From Zygnema cylindricum (taxonomy: Eukaryota > Streptophyta > Zygnematophyceae > Zygnematales > Zygnemataceae), in assembly GCA_037447655.1 (NCBI GenBank), contig JBBHKE010002232.1:64001-88823 (forward strand): a stretch of 24,823 nucleotides of DNA, read 5' to 3'. Positions 1-9,720 of the stretch are shown here, piece by piece; position 1 is the stretch's first letter, and each line of letters opens with the position of its first letter. The notes under the pieces are model-generated. The model was not told where the DNA came from. It saw nothing but the letters and a program-made list of their open reading frames with translations, and did no database searches. The position numbers were made by a program, and so were the translations under genes.

Positions 1-1
1 A

Positions 2-627
2 TATTTTATGAATTGTACGAGACCCGACATTGCAACAGCTCTGGGAGTCTTGAGTAGAAGTCTGCAAAATCCTAAAAGGGCAGATTGGGAAGCAACGAAA
101 AGGGTGTTGAGATATCTTGGAGGAACTCGAAATCTCAAGATTGTACTCGGAGGAGGAGAGGTGAAAATATAGACGTGGAGCGATGCCAGCTATGGGGACA
201 TGCCAAGCCGAAAATCTACAACTGGTTTTGTACTTAAGATTGGAGATGGAACTTGTTACTGGAGTAACAAATTACAAAAGGTTACAGCTCAATCCACAAT
301 CGAGTCTGAATATATGGCTGCATCTTTGGCCCTCAAGGAGCTCCTATGGGTCAAGTCTATTCTACAGGAACTTGGGTACATGCAAACAGGTCCTTAGTCT
401 ATTTGGTGTGACATCCAGGCAGCCATTGCCATTCCTTCTAACCCCAACCATCATTTTAAAAGTAAAAAATGGATGTTAGACTTCACTTTGTTAGGGAAAA
501 AATACTTGCAAAAGTCATTAAGTTGTGTTATTTACCGGATGAGAAAATCGTGGCAGACATGTTAACAAAAGCCCTTGCTGCTCCTAAGTTGCAGTTTTGC
601 AGAGAAGTTGTTGGACTAAGTGAGTAA
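2..627 (+). pseudogene. Ty1/copia retrotransposon polyprotein, 3' end (end of RT plus RNase H), decayed
   Basis: The frame starting at base 2 reads as the conserved end of a copia polyprotein. It runs from the CTRPDIA segment after reverse transcriptase, through RKSTTGFV and ESEYMAAS, to WCDIQAAI and finally DVRLHFVREKI. These are the RNase H landmarks, with acidic residues in WSDAS, ESEY, WCD and DVR. The 5' part lies outside the window. The copy is dead: an in-frame TAG stands at 170-172 just before WSDAS, another at 395-397, and the last block (from about 472) is in a different frame, so a one-base slip lies near 460-472. The reading ends at a TAA at 625-627, as expected just before the polypurine tract. 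RNase H normally degrades the RNA strand during reverse transcription. Family assignment is secure; the exact lineage is not resolved. Confidence 0.92.
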
Positions 628-640
628 CTGAGTCTAAAGA

Positions 641-650
641 TTTAGGGGAG
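641..650 (+). other. Copia polypurine tract
   Basis: The purine-rich string TTTAGGGGAG lies 14 bases after the polyprotein stop and directly abuts a TGTTGAGATT LTR start. This is the standard position and composition of the plus-strand priming site of copia elements. Confidence 0.75.
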
Positions 651-780
651 TGTTGAGATTTGAAATCTTTAGTTAGTAAATAGAGTAGACTTAGAATAGT
701 TTCTAAAAAGTGGTATATAAGACTTACCTTTATTAGTGTTACAGTAGGCAAAGTACAATAGAGTCTATTGTACCTCTGCA
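651..780 (+). mobile_element. Copia 3' LTR, start certain, end uncertain
   Basis: The LTR starts with TGTTGAGATT at 651, immediately after the polypurine tract. A TATATAA box at 714-720 is in a sensible promoter position. I mark a tentative end at the TGCA at 777-780, which would give a short LTR. The true end cannot be fixed because the 5' LTR and the target duplication are outside the window, and the LTR could extend into the repeats that follow. Confidence 0.6.
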
Positions 781-872
781 GGTTTTACGGAGTGACGTCG
801 ACACGCGTCACGCAACAGGCAATTGGAATCGCCAGATCACACGGACGGAATCTGATCCGGATATCTCGGAAA

Positions 873-990
873 ATATATGGTACGGCTATTTTTGGAGTCA
901 TACAATTATTTTGGAATTATATGGTACGGAATATTTTTATGATCATTAAATAGAAACGTCCGGATGTTTCGGAAGTGAATTATGATCATT
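873..990. repeat. Short direct repeats downstream of the copia LTR
   Basis: The string TATATGGTACGG followed by TATTTTT occurs near 875 and again near 919. TATGATCATT occurs at 938-947 and 981-990, and two CCGGAT...TCGGAA strings occur near 857 and 961. They look like diverged short duplications, possibly part of the LTR or of another element. No gene is seen here. Confidence 0.5.
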
Positions 991-1014
991 GATTTTGAGA
1001 GACGTCGACGGACG

Positions 1015-1107
1015 CGATTCACGTGGGACCGCAAGTGACGAGGCGAGATTTACGTGGGACCACAAAGTGACGAGGCGTGATTCACGTGGGACCACAAGTG
1101 ACGAAGC
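1015..1107. repeat. Tandem repeat, three units of 31-32 bp
   Basis: ACGTGGGACC begins at 1021, 1052 and 1084, each followed by CNCAAGTGACGARGC-like sequence with a few changes. Units 1 and 3 contain CACGTG, a G-box hexamer. The reverse-strand open frame across it is a by-product of the repeat. Confidence 0.85.
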
Positions 1108-2161
1108 ACTCAGGCGCTTCGTACTACACGACCACATTCGGCTAGACTTTAGCGGCTACCGCTGACTAAGCATTTGGAACGTTTTGTGTACGGTTCAATG
1201 TCTGTAAATATCTGAATAACATTAGTTTGTATTTTAGTGTGATAAAAAATAGTGTTCCATTAATCAGGTTTTTAGAAAATAATGATTAGGGTTTTGAGGT
1301 ACAGTGACGTACAAGTAGGATGCTTTGTCGTTAGTCAAGATAATAACCGTACTAACGGTTACCCTAATTAGTGTAGATCAGTAGATACAGACTGTGATTA
1401 TATAACTTAGGACTTAGCCAATTTTGTAGCATCCAGTATTGGAATATGATTTTTTTAAGGGCAGTTTTTGGGAAACTTCCAGACATCATATCTTATAGTT
1501 TACTCGGTCATTTGGGCTGCAATTTTGGGAATTGTCGGTTTACTGTATTTTGTATCATTGTGGCGAATTTGAAGCATATTGGCTTTCTGGGTCATATTTT
1601 GTGTCAGTTATAAGTAGGCTGTTGAGTAGGTACTTTGATAGTTTCTGCTGTTTTTCATGTCTACTTCCACTACTACTGCTGGTTCTCCGCCTGCAACGGT
1701 GGTTGTAGAACAACAAGATACGGGCGTGAATGTGACATAAATATTGTTTTCAATATTTTCTCTAAGTGTTGGGATGATCAAACTACGAATATCTTTCGCA
1801 AAAGATATAATGTAGTTTTTATTCTATTGACGGACAAGAGTAGTTGGTCGGTGTCAACCCTTTTGTTGGACAAAACACCAACATCAAACAATGCTTATCA
1901 AAATGCTTGAAAACATGGGGATAAAAACAAAGAAAAACAATAAGAAAATATCATACAATTACTAACCATGATTAATAAAGAAGGTATCTACCGAAATGAT
2001 TTGTTTTTTATGGAAAGACAAATAAAAAACAACACCATGACAAACTAAATAATACTAAAAAAATAAAAATAAGCATATGAATATAATTTATTTATAAGGA
2101 AATAGTGATGAAGCTCAAATATATAAATTTATTAACAAAATAAGTTATAATGACATATACA
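1108..2161. other. Gene-free AT-rich stretch, probably transposon-derived
   Basis: I see no supportable gene here. A 91-codon frame at 1635-1910 has no recognisable motif. A 27-codon frame starting ATG at 1657 is Ser/Thr-rich like the beginning of some copia gag proteins, but it stops at once and has no primer-binding site upstream. Confidence 0.5.
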
Positions 2162-2608
2162 CTAAAGCCATCTTAAATAGAATTTAAAATAAATTATACC
2201 TACACCGTCGACTATCGAAAATGGTCGAAGGTCCTCACAACACATCAACGCCACCATTTTCGCAATTTTTTTTCGGTCACTCGTTTTCGCCTCCGTTTTT
2301 GAAAGAAACTTACGAAGAAGTCCTCTAAGATTATCCGTGTCAGCCAAATCTAAACATTTGTGAGTGTTGATTGTTGAAATACCGTTTGTTGACTTGTATT
2401 GATAAACTATGAAACATGTATTACAAGCCTCAAAACCTACCCCCTTTACCATGTATTTGTTTGATGTTTTAACTTCATAGACATGTTCAATTTTTCCAAC
2501 AATTTGAAGTGGCCTTGTTTTTTTCACTAGGTAATACTGAGCAATTTCACAATTTTTTGATTTTCGAAGTTCGTTTTGGATTGTTGTTTTAAGGGAAGCG
2601 TTCTCCAT
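2162..2608 (-). pseudogene. hAT-superfamily transposase, N-terminal fragment with BED-like zinc finger
   Basis: The 148-codon reverse-strand frame starts at an ATG (2606-2608). It holds a C-x2-C pair at residues 62 and 65 followed by H83 and C85, which resembles a BED finger. Further on, residues 126-137 read DLRPFSIVDGVG, the hallmark segment just before the catalytic core of Hermes/hobo-type hAT transposases (established family knowledge). A functional hAT transposase is usually 500-700 residues with a DDE core and a C-terminal dimerisation domain. None of that follows here: the frame stops shortly after the landmark, so this is a truncated relic. Flanking hAT-type terminal repeats were not identified. 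An alternative is a domesticated BED protein, but the abrupt loss of similarity at the C-terminus argues for decay. Confidence 0.7.
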
Positions 2609-2701
2609 TTTAGTGTATGACTAAGTTTTGTTTGAATTGTGGTCGAGTTTCTCTAACTTAAATAGCAATTGAATTTATCGATTTATTGTTTGACACAAGT
2701 G

Positions 2702-2845
2702 AGTAAGCCAATAATTAGGATTTGTCGTGGGAAATTGACGTAATAGTTTGATATATTTGTGAAAACACGGTATAAAATGCATAATTAGCACTTTGCAATA
2801 ATGTACGACGTATGAATAAGCCAATAATTACAATTTGTCGTGTTC
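2702..2845. repeat. Direct repeat pair, about 30 bp, spaced about 115 bp
   Basis: TAAGCCAATAATTA followed by two variable bases and ATTTGTCGTG occurs near 2704-2730 and again near 2816-2842. It lies upstream of the transposase fragment and may mark subterminal repeats of that element. Confidence 0.6.
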
Positions 2846-2881
2846 CCTAAGATTTGCGAAATGAATAGTGTTACTACAGTA

Positions 2882-3356
2882 CACTGCGGATCGTAATTAG
2901 AGGATAGAAAAAATTAGAGTAAAAAAACAAAAACAAACAATTAGAGTTATGAACGCTAATTTGTGTGATAGAACTTTTTCACAGAGAAAGTTTACAAAAT
3001 CTGATGTCTGACGTCATTATGACGTTAGTAATATTTGTCGCGCTGAATGTTAGTTAATGTTCACACTGACGACGATGCTGTCGACGGACGAGAGTTATGC
3101 GAACGACTTTTTTTCAATATGATTGATTTTTTGTTTAGTGCGATTTCATGTTCGAGCGCGATTGTATTAAATCATTATTTGTACCTTTTTACTTATAAAA
3201 GTACAATTCTGCACGGTCGGACGTTTTCCGTACTGCATACTATTTAAAACGAGCCTATATTAGAATATTTTATGCTTATAATGAAAAAATTAGAATCATT
3301 TACTCTATTTAAGGCGACCGAATTAGCGTTATTTACTCTAATTACGATTCCCGGTG
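2882..3356. mobile_element. TA-flanked inverted-repeat element (MITE-like), copy 1
   Basis: The left end reads CACTGCGGATCGTAATTAG and the right end is its near inverse (CTAATTACGATTCCCGGTG). TA dinucleotides sit outside both ends (2880-2881 and 3357-3358), compatible with a TA target duplication. The interior matches the element at 9214-9718 in order: a TCATTATGACGTT block, an ACTTATAAAAGTACAATT block, GCACGGYC, then CTATTTAAAACGAGC and a right-hand arm ATTAGCGTTATTTACTC. No coding capacity is seen. It is non-autonomous. The superfamily is not certain: a TA duplication suggests Tc1/mariner-like mobilisation. Confidence 0.75.
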
Positions 3357-3474
3357 TACCGTGTCAGATTTGCGACGGTAATCATGATGTCACGTACTTC
3401 CACGATACCAAAGAGTACAAAGTACAAGAATGTTGGATTGGACATTACAAAATTTTCTTTTTTTTTAGTTTTTT

Positions 3475-3616
3475 GGTTGACCGACCGTAACCGACTTTTT
3501 TTTTTCTGGTGAATCAACCGACCGTAACCGCCCGACCCCCAAAATTTGGCAACCGAATCCGTTCCGGATCCGGCGCGGGCGGTCGGTTATCGGTCGGTCA
3601 CGGTTTCGGTTGACCG
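3475..3616. repeat. Foldback repeat of ACCGACCGTAACCG units
   Basis: GACCGACCGTAACCG at about 3479-3493 is repeated at 3517-3530. Inverse versions (GGTCGGTTATCGGTCGGT, then CGGTTTCGGTTGACCG) lie at 3581-3616. The arms could pair imperfectly. The motif resembles the CGGTTATCGG strings inside the hAT MITE at 22415-22880. Confidence 0.65.
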
Positions 3617-4062
3617 TTTGCGACCTCTGAGGACTGGTAGTCCGCCGCACATCGTCCTCCGATGTACCGCTATGCGACATGAAGCGGTATGCTGCCCTGT
3701 GACCTGTGTACGGCTGTGGTAAAAGTTTAGAGGCGAGTACGGTGAATTTATATTTCTCAAATCCCCCCTTCGCTTGTGACCATGTGAGCAAGCAGTGCCG
3801 TACTGTACGGTCGAGTCGTCCATCCTGGATGAGGTGGTCCCGTACCGCGTCATGCAGACCCCCCGCCAGCTAGACGTGCCCCGTCGGGCCGCCTTCCGCT
3901 CCGCCCCGCCTCCCTTGTGCGCTTCCCGATGATCCGCGTTCACTCCGCGGCACTCGCGGCACTCCACGCGCGGCTCTCCCTGTGCGCCTGTGCTTCCCAC
4001 TCACTCTCTCTCTCTCTCTCCCCGCACTTCCGCAGACACGCGCCTTCGCTCCCCCCCCCCCC
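3617..4062 (+). promoter_or_regulatory. Presumed promoter and 5' leader of the reductase gene
   Basis: This is GC-rich sequence without a clear TATA box. It ends in a pyrimidine-rich leader: a CT microsatellite at about 4003-4021 and a run of 12 C (4051-4062) directly against the ATG. Long open frames on the reverse strand here reflect base composition. The promoter role is inferred from position only. Confidence 0.4.
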
Positions 4063-4173
4063 ATGGGTCGCGCCTTCAAGCTGGTGATCCTGGGCGGCGG
4101 CACGTCGGCGGGCTACGCATGCCACGAGTTGGCGGCGGGCGGCGCTGCGGCAGGCGAGGTCTGCGTGCTGGGG

Positions 4174-4207
<34 letters not shown>

Positions 4208-7200
4208 GGAAGGCAGCGGAGAGGACACAGAGAAGCAGGTGAAGGGTGGCCAGGAAAGCAGCTGAGAGGAGGGGCCTGTCCGCCATGGGTCTGAGGCTAT
4301 GAAGCTTACCTCATAACAAGGGCTTTTTGGTGGACAGGTGGCGCCCTATGAGAGGCCTGCGCTCAGCAAAGGCTACCTGCTGTCAGACGGTGAGGTGGCA
4401 GAGCCTTCTCCTGCCAGCCTGGCTTTCTGTCGTGTGGCGGTGTTCTGACAGCCGCGTATCGCCACGTGTCACATGGGCTGGCTGGCTTGCAGGAGCAGTG
4501 CGACTGCCAGCCTTCCACACGTGTGTAGGGACAGGCAAGGAGAGACAGCCTCAAAAGTGGTACAAAGACAGAGGTGAGAGTCACAGTCGCGTGACATGTG
4601 GTCACAAAGGAATGCACGTTTCTCATTGCTGGACTCCTCCGTGCCAGCTGGACGGCCAGTTCTCCGTACATCTTGGGTAGGGTGCACCATTCATCCGAAT
4701 AGAAGGAGAAAGCCAAGTGTGTCCTGGACGAGGGATGAGGCTGTGACAGATCACTCAAGGCAGGACCTGTCCGGGTATCTTCTGTTTCCACAGGAATCAT
4801 CTTTGGTGGTCACAGGGATCCATGCTATTTGCTGTGGGAACTTTGGTAAATGGACACCTACCTGTAGTCTGATCCAAGCTAATTTTGGTTCGAGGTACGA
4901 TCACTGACGGTGCGATGGCCGATGGTTGCTTGATAACCGTTTTAGGAAATACAGCGATTCCGTGTCAGTGATTCTCGTGGTTTTGTAGAATACTTATTTA
5001 GAGCTGTTGGGACTTAACCCTCCTCCGAAACGTTCTAATTCGTCGACCATAGTTTGTGTTTGGACCATACTGTCTTCCGTACACCGATCGTTTGATTCAG
5101 GGACCACGTGTGTGGTTTACTTTGTTTTCAATAAATATCTGTGTCTACGTTGGTCCCTTGCTTTCCTTTCGTGAAAGTGAAGTTTACTGCTTCGAGAGTG
5201 CCATGATGGTCCTGAAGCTGTCTACCTCTGATTCGAGAACTGCTATTTTTTTTTTTTAATTTGCCCTAAAGAAGCGGCAGTCACTGCACCATTGATCAGG
5301 TCTCTTTCTTTGAGTATGAAGCAAAATTATGCATGAAAGAGAAACTGTTTGTAATATTTCTGGTTGCAAAAGTGCTTACATGGTCCAGTGGAGGGGCGGC
5401 AGGGATTGAGCTGCTGCTGGGCACACGAGTCGTGGCGGCCGATGTGAAGCGCAAAACCCTAACGACAACGGCTGGGGAGACCATCACCTATCAGACACTT
5501 ATTGTGGCCACTGGGGCGAGGGTGAGGGGAAAGCTCCTACTTTCTCCTTATGTTTTTTCAAAATAAGTGATTTGAAACTGTTATTTTATTTCCAATCTGT
5601 GTCAGATCTCGTTGGAATGATGCCAGGGAATAGAAGTGGCATATGCATTCGGTATATGTTTCAGATAAAAAGTCAGCTGAATTTTCAAGAATAATTGTTG
5701 TAATTTACGCATGGGAAATCCTCTTATGCATTCATTTAATCCCTGTAGGGAAGTTGACATAACTGTTGCTGTATAAATCCTTCATTGCGTATGTTATTTT
5801 TCCTATGTAGGGAGGAAAATAACTCAGTTGTAAGGCAGTTTTATGTTGCCAGTGACCTCATCATTTGTGCGTTCCACCGTGGTTAGTAGCCCTTTCCGGT
5901 AGAGCTCGTCCCGGACAGTCATTCAGGTTCCAAAAGCGTTTCCTGAGAACGGTCCAGGTGCCATTTGCTGGCTGCTGACATGGCAGGTTCTGAAACTGGA
6001 GGAGTTTGGGGTCACCGGCGCAGACTGCGGTCGCATTTGCTATCTTCGCGATTTGAATGACGCCAGCAAACTGGTGGACACCATGGCCGACTGTCGGGGC
6101 GGCCGGGCTGTGGTCATTGGCGGAGGGTACATCGGGATGGAAGTTGCAGCTGCTCTTGTTGGAAACTCAATTTCTGTCACCATGGTCTTTCCCGAGTCTC
6201 ACTGCAGTAAGTCAAGGGCTTAGCTTTTTGGTTTGCCTCCTTGGTAACTTGTTTTGCATCAGGAATCTGCTTGCTCAGGCCATATTATGGACGAGGGGCT
6301 CAAAGATAGTGGGACGAACCATATAAATTTTTAAGTCGTGTTGAAGTAATATCTGACTGCAGGCGGACTGTTGAGGGCGAGGGAAGCACTTGATTTGTCT
6401 CATCCGGACAGTAGGTCCCTGCAACAACGCGCTTCAGACACGAGGGAACCGTTCAAAGTGTGGGAAGCGCATGAGAGTTCTTGCTGAAAAGTGAGGAAAG
6501 TAGCAGGGCGACACTTTGCTGGACCATATAGAAGAAACGAGGTGGATTAGCTTGAGCAGAGAGAGCCTGTTATAGAGCAAACTCTTTAGCTACGGCAAGT
6601 CAGCCCAGAAGCTGATGGAGTCCATACGATTTTGGGCTTTCCGGGTGCAGTGGCTCGTCTCTTCACACCTGCTATTGCAGCATTTTATGAGGATGTTTAT
6701 AAGAAGAAGGGAGTAACATTCATCAAGGGCATGGTCATGTCTGCTTTTGAACGCAGCAACACTGGAGAGGTGAGGCTTGACAAGATTGCAGTCGATAGTT
6801 TTTGGAAGAATATATCATGGTCATTTTTCTGGAGCACACCGACTTTGGCTTTTAGATCTCTGTCACCTCTACATTCATGTGTTATGTGGTCACTGGTGGT
6901 TTGTGTTCATTCATGACATGCATTCTAATTTCTGATACTAATTGTGAGTCCACATTAGTCTGGCTATGAAAACAGTTTGGTTCACACATCCGTTTGGACC
7001 ACAGTTTAGTGTAGGATTTTTTGTTATTCCAGGTTCTGTTGTCCACTATTTCAGAAACACAATTTGTGTGGTCTAAACCATTTCTGCTACACGTTTTTTG
7101 AAGAGGCCAATCATCTGGCTGTGATCGCTGGTTTCTTGTTTCTCTCCTATAAGCACATTGACATTGCCAAATACCTTACAGTCCAGTCCTGTTTTTGTCC

Positions 7201-8036
7201 TATCGTGGTAGATTTTTCCTCCTGCGCCATTGTCAAAAGCTCCGTTGTCTCACTATGTTTGCATCGATGGTGTCCCGGCTTGACAGGTGGCGGCAGTGAT
7301 TCTCAAAGATGGAACTCGATTAGTTTGTGACATGGTAGTGGTTGGAATTGGAATCAGAGCCAACACTGCTTTGTTCGAGGGACAGCTGGCGATTGAGAAG
7401 GGCGGCATAAAGGTGAATGGGAAAATGCGCACGAGCAACATCCACGTGTATGCCATTGGAGACGTGGCGGCCTTCCCTCTCCCTCTCTATGGGGACGTGC
7501 GACGCCTCGAACATGTGGACCACGCCAGGCGCTCAGCGGCACACGCTGTGGCCGCTATCTTGGGGGGCCACGATAAAGTTCCAGATTACGACTACTTGCC
7601 TTATTTCTACTCAAGGGTGTTCACTCTTTCCTGGCAATTCTTTGGAGACAATGTAGGGCAGTGTGTGATGTTTGGTGATTCAGGCAGGGGTAAGTTCGGG
7701 GCTTACTGGGTGGATAAGTCTAGGTTGGTGGGAGCCTTTTTAGAGGGCGGCACTCAGGACGAATATGCCGCCTTGTCACACGTGGCTCGAGCTCAGCCAT
7801 TGGTTGAGACTTTGGAGTCACTTTCGGAAAGTGGGTTGGCCTTCGCCCTGAAACTGGCCGAGAGGTCCTGCCAAGGGATTCAAACCAAGAGGCCCGAGGC
7901 TCTCCCTCGGGGGGGGCTCCTGGTGCAGCAGCTGGCGCCGCCCTCGCTGGCCCTGCAGGCGTCTGCAGGGGTGGCAATAGCACTGGCAATAGTGGTCACG
8001 GCGTACTGGCATGGGAGGTGGAGAAAAAAATGGTGA
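4063..8036 (+). CDS. MDAR4: Monodehydroascorbate reductase, membrane-anchored (MDAR4-like), seven exons
   Basis: The FAD enzyme uses NAD(P)H to reduce the monodehydroascorbate radical to ascorbate. Exons: 4063-about 4176, 4338-4389, 4493-4573, 5403-5521, 5987-6206, 6651-6769 and 7287-8036. All introns have GT-AG borders and joining phases except intron 1, whose donor is lost in a G run (see that entry). The product is about 485 residues, close to the 488 of Arabidopsis MDAR4. Landmarks in order: FAD-binding LVILGGGTSAGY at the N-terminus, YERPALSKGYL, LPAFHTCVGTG, KWYKDRG, IVATGAR, the NAD-binding VVIGGGYIGME, MARLFTP, VYAIGDVAAFP and RRLEHVDHARRSA. The last exon ends in a hydrophobic segment (GVAIALAIVVTAYW) and a basic tail HGRWRKKW, like the peroxisomal-membrane anchor of MDAR4. 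The ATG at 4063 matches the family start MGRAF; no upstream in-frame ATG exists. Confidence 0.95.
4177..4204. repeat. Run of 28 G at the exon 1/intron 1 boundary
   Basis: After the codons for GEVCVL the sequence becomes GGGGGA and then 28 consecutive G. The family expects two or three more acidic or Pro codons and then a splice donor, and no GT occurs until about 4239. The tract could be a true slippage-prone repeat or a sequencing or assembly error. Confidence 0.95.
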
Positions 8037-9213
8037 GGTGTTATTATAGTCGCGACAGTGTGGTTCAGATATAGCGTTTTCTTTTCCAGTGTATTATAAT
8101 TAGAGTTTTTTTAGTCGTATAATCAGATGCTTCAGGCTTCTAGGTCATGCTCAAAATGAAGATCATGGAACGCTTGGTTGTGGTTTCGCAGCCAGCAAGG
8201 ATGGATAAGATGAAAAGATATTAGAAAATATTTCGACCCTTTTGATGTGCTGGTTATGATGATTCATTGTATGCGAATGCTCTGTGGACTGCAGCTGCAG
8301 TAGGTTCTACTGGAAAAGGACATAGCTATATGTGATTGCAAGTGGGACTTTGTATTAACCTCCCTTAGTTGCAGGTTATTAATGGCTTCATTTGTAGCCA
8401 ACAAGTCTTAAAAGCAATTTACAATGTGGCAGTGCGTTTTCATGTTGATTTCTATATGTTCACTATCAATGAGCTCTATATATGGCAGGTGCTTTTTGAT
8501 GTATTTGGTTCAGTGAACACGGTGGGTTTTCACAACATAGCTCTTTGTAAGCAGAAGCTCTTTGTCCATTCTGGTATACCAAATCCACCCACGCCAAAGT
8601 CTTAAATAAATTCAGACTCTTGGACACGCAAAACTAGAGAATTTTTACATGGAACATTTGTATATGGAATATGTGATCTACATGCGAGAAATCGTGGGAA
8701 TCTTGTGAATGCTTTCATAAAGCACATGGAAGGTAATAATAGAGGAGGTAGCCTATTGCATAGCCGTATGGAGCGATTACTTCGCGGATGAAGACCAAAA
8801 TTTATCCGGATGGTCAATGTTTTAGCTCGTACCCTTAAAGAGTCATAATTGTATCTTCATTAATGTTGTTTTTCAAAAACAGTTAAAAAAATAGTAAGAC
8901 ATGGTACGACAAAATAAAAAACTTTGACCTCACTTTTCGTGTGATGGAGCTTCATCCCTATTGTAAACAAAAACACATAATGTGCATATTGTTTGGAGCA
9001 ATTTTTTTGCACACTGAAACTGTGGTTAGAATTGTTTGGCTGGGCAAAATTCGACAGATTACTAGTACTGTAACATCTAACCTGTTGAGCTCGAAGTTGA
9101 TACAATAAGTATTGTTTTAACCTCCTACTGTTAAACTTTTTACGCTTTGTATTTGAGAGATTTAGGCTGTGTCCCCGTGTAATCGATACTTTGAAAAAGT
9201 ATTTTGGACTCTA
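8037..9213. other. 3' flank of the reductase gene, no further gene seen
   Basis: The start probably includes the 3' untranslated region. An AATAAA at 8605-8610 is one possible polyadenylation signal, too far (about 570 bases) to be called firmly. Short open frames on both strands (for example 8602-8817 and 8860-9105, reverse) show no family motif. Confidence 0.45.
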
Positions 9214-9718
9214 CCGTGAATCGTAATTAGCGTTAAGAAATAATTAGGGTCTTTTCGTTTTCTCAAAAAATAAATTACTCTAATTTATCAATAACTCTAA
9301 TTTGGGTTTTTTTCCGTAATAGCTATCCGTGTTGAATATCTTTACAGTAAATTAGATACACGTACATAATCTGACAAAATGTACATTTTAGCTTCATTAT
9401 GACGTTTACACTAGGCGGTTTGTGAAAACGCGGTTACATGATGATGCCATGTATTAAATATTGTTTTGAACGTTTTTACTTAATTAAGTACAATTTTGCA
9501 CGTTTTTACTTAATTAAGTACAATTTTGCACGGCCAGACACCGATTGTACGCCACACTATTTAAACCAGCACTATATTAGAGGTTTTAACGCGAAATTAA
9601 AAAAACACTTTAAATAATGTAAAGAAAAATTTAGAGTTATTTACTCTATTTAGGGTTTTAGGGTCAAAATTTGGGGTGGTGGAATTAGCGTTAATAACTC
9701 CAATTACGATTCACGGTG
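9214..9718. mobile_element. TA-flanked inverted-repeat element (MITE-like), copy 2
   Basis: The left end CCGTGAATCGTAATTAG and the right end CAATTACGATTCACGGTG are inverted copies of each other, with TA outside each end (9212-9213 and 9719-9720). The interior aligns block by block with the element at 2882-3356, including TCATTATGACGTT, AAGTACAATTTTGCACGG, CTATTTAAACCAGC and ACTATATTAGA. It is about 30 bases longer, explained by a perfect internal duplication. Non-coding and non-autonomous. Confidence 0.8.
9471..9530. repeat. Perfect 30-bp tandem duplication inside MITE copy 2
   Basis: Bases 9471-9500 and 9501-9530 are identical (starting CGTTTTTACTTAATTAAG). The equivalent place in copy 1 has a single unit, so the duplication arose after the two copies diverged. 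Confidence 0.95.
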
Positions 9719-9720
9719 TA

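Noticed and set aside
1657-1740. Ser/Thr-rich 27-codon frame resembling the start of a copia gag
   Set aside because: It stops after 27 codons, no primer-binding site is seen upstream, and no gag zinc knuckle follows.
3982-4062. In-frame N-terminal extension of the reductase that could look like a targeting peptide
   Set aside because: The upstream frame begins with GTG, not ATG, and its Leu-Ser pattern comes from the CT microsatellite. The family start MGRAF at 4063 is preferred.
3587-4125. Long reverse-strand open frames in the GC-rich region before the reductase gene
   Set aside because: The overlapping frames are Arg/Gly-rich with no motif, as expected from GC-rich composition.
9648-9662. 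Telomere-like TTTAGGGTTTTAGGG
   Set aside because: There are only two imperfect units, and they lie inside the MITE. This is chance.
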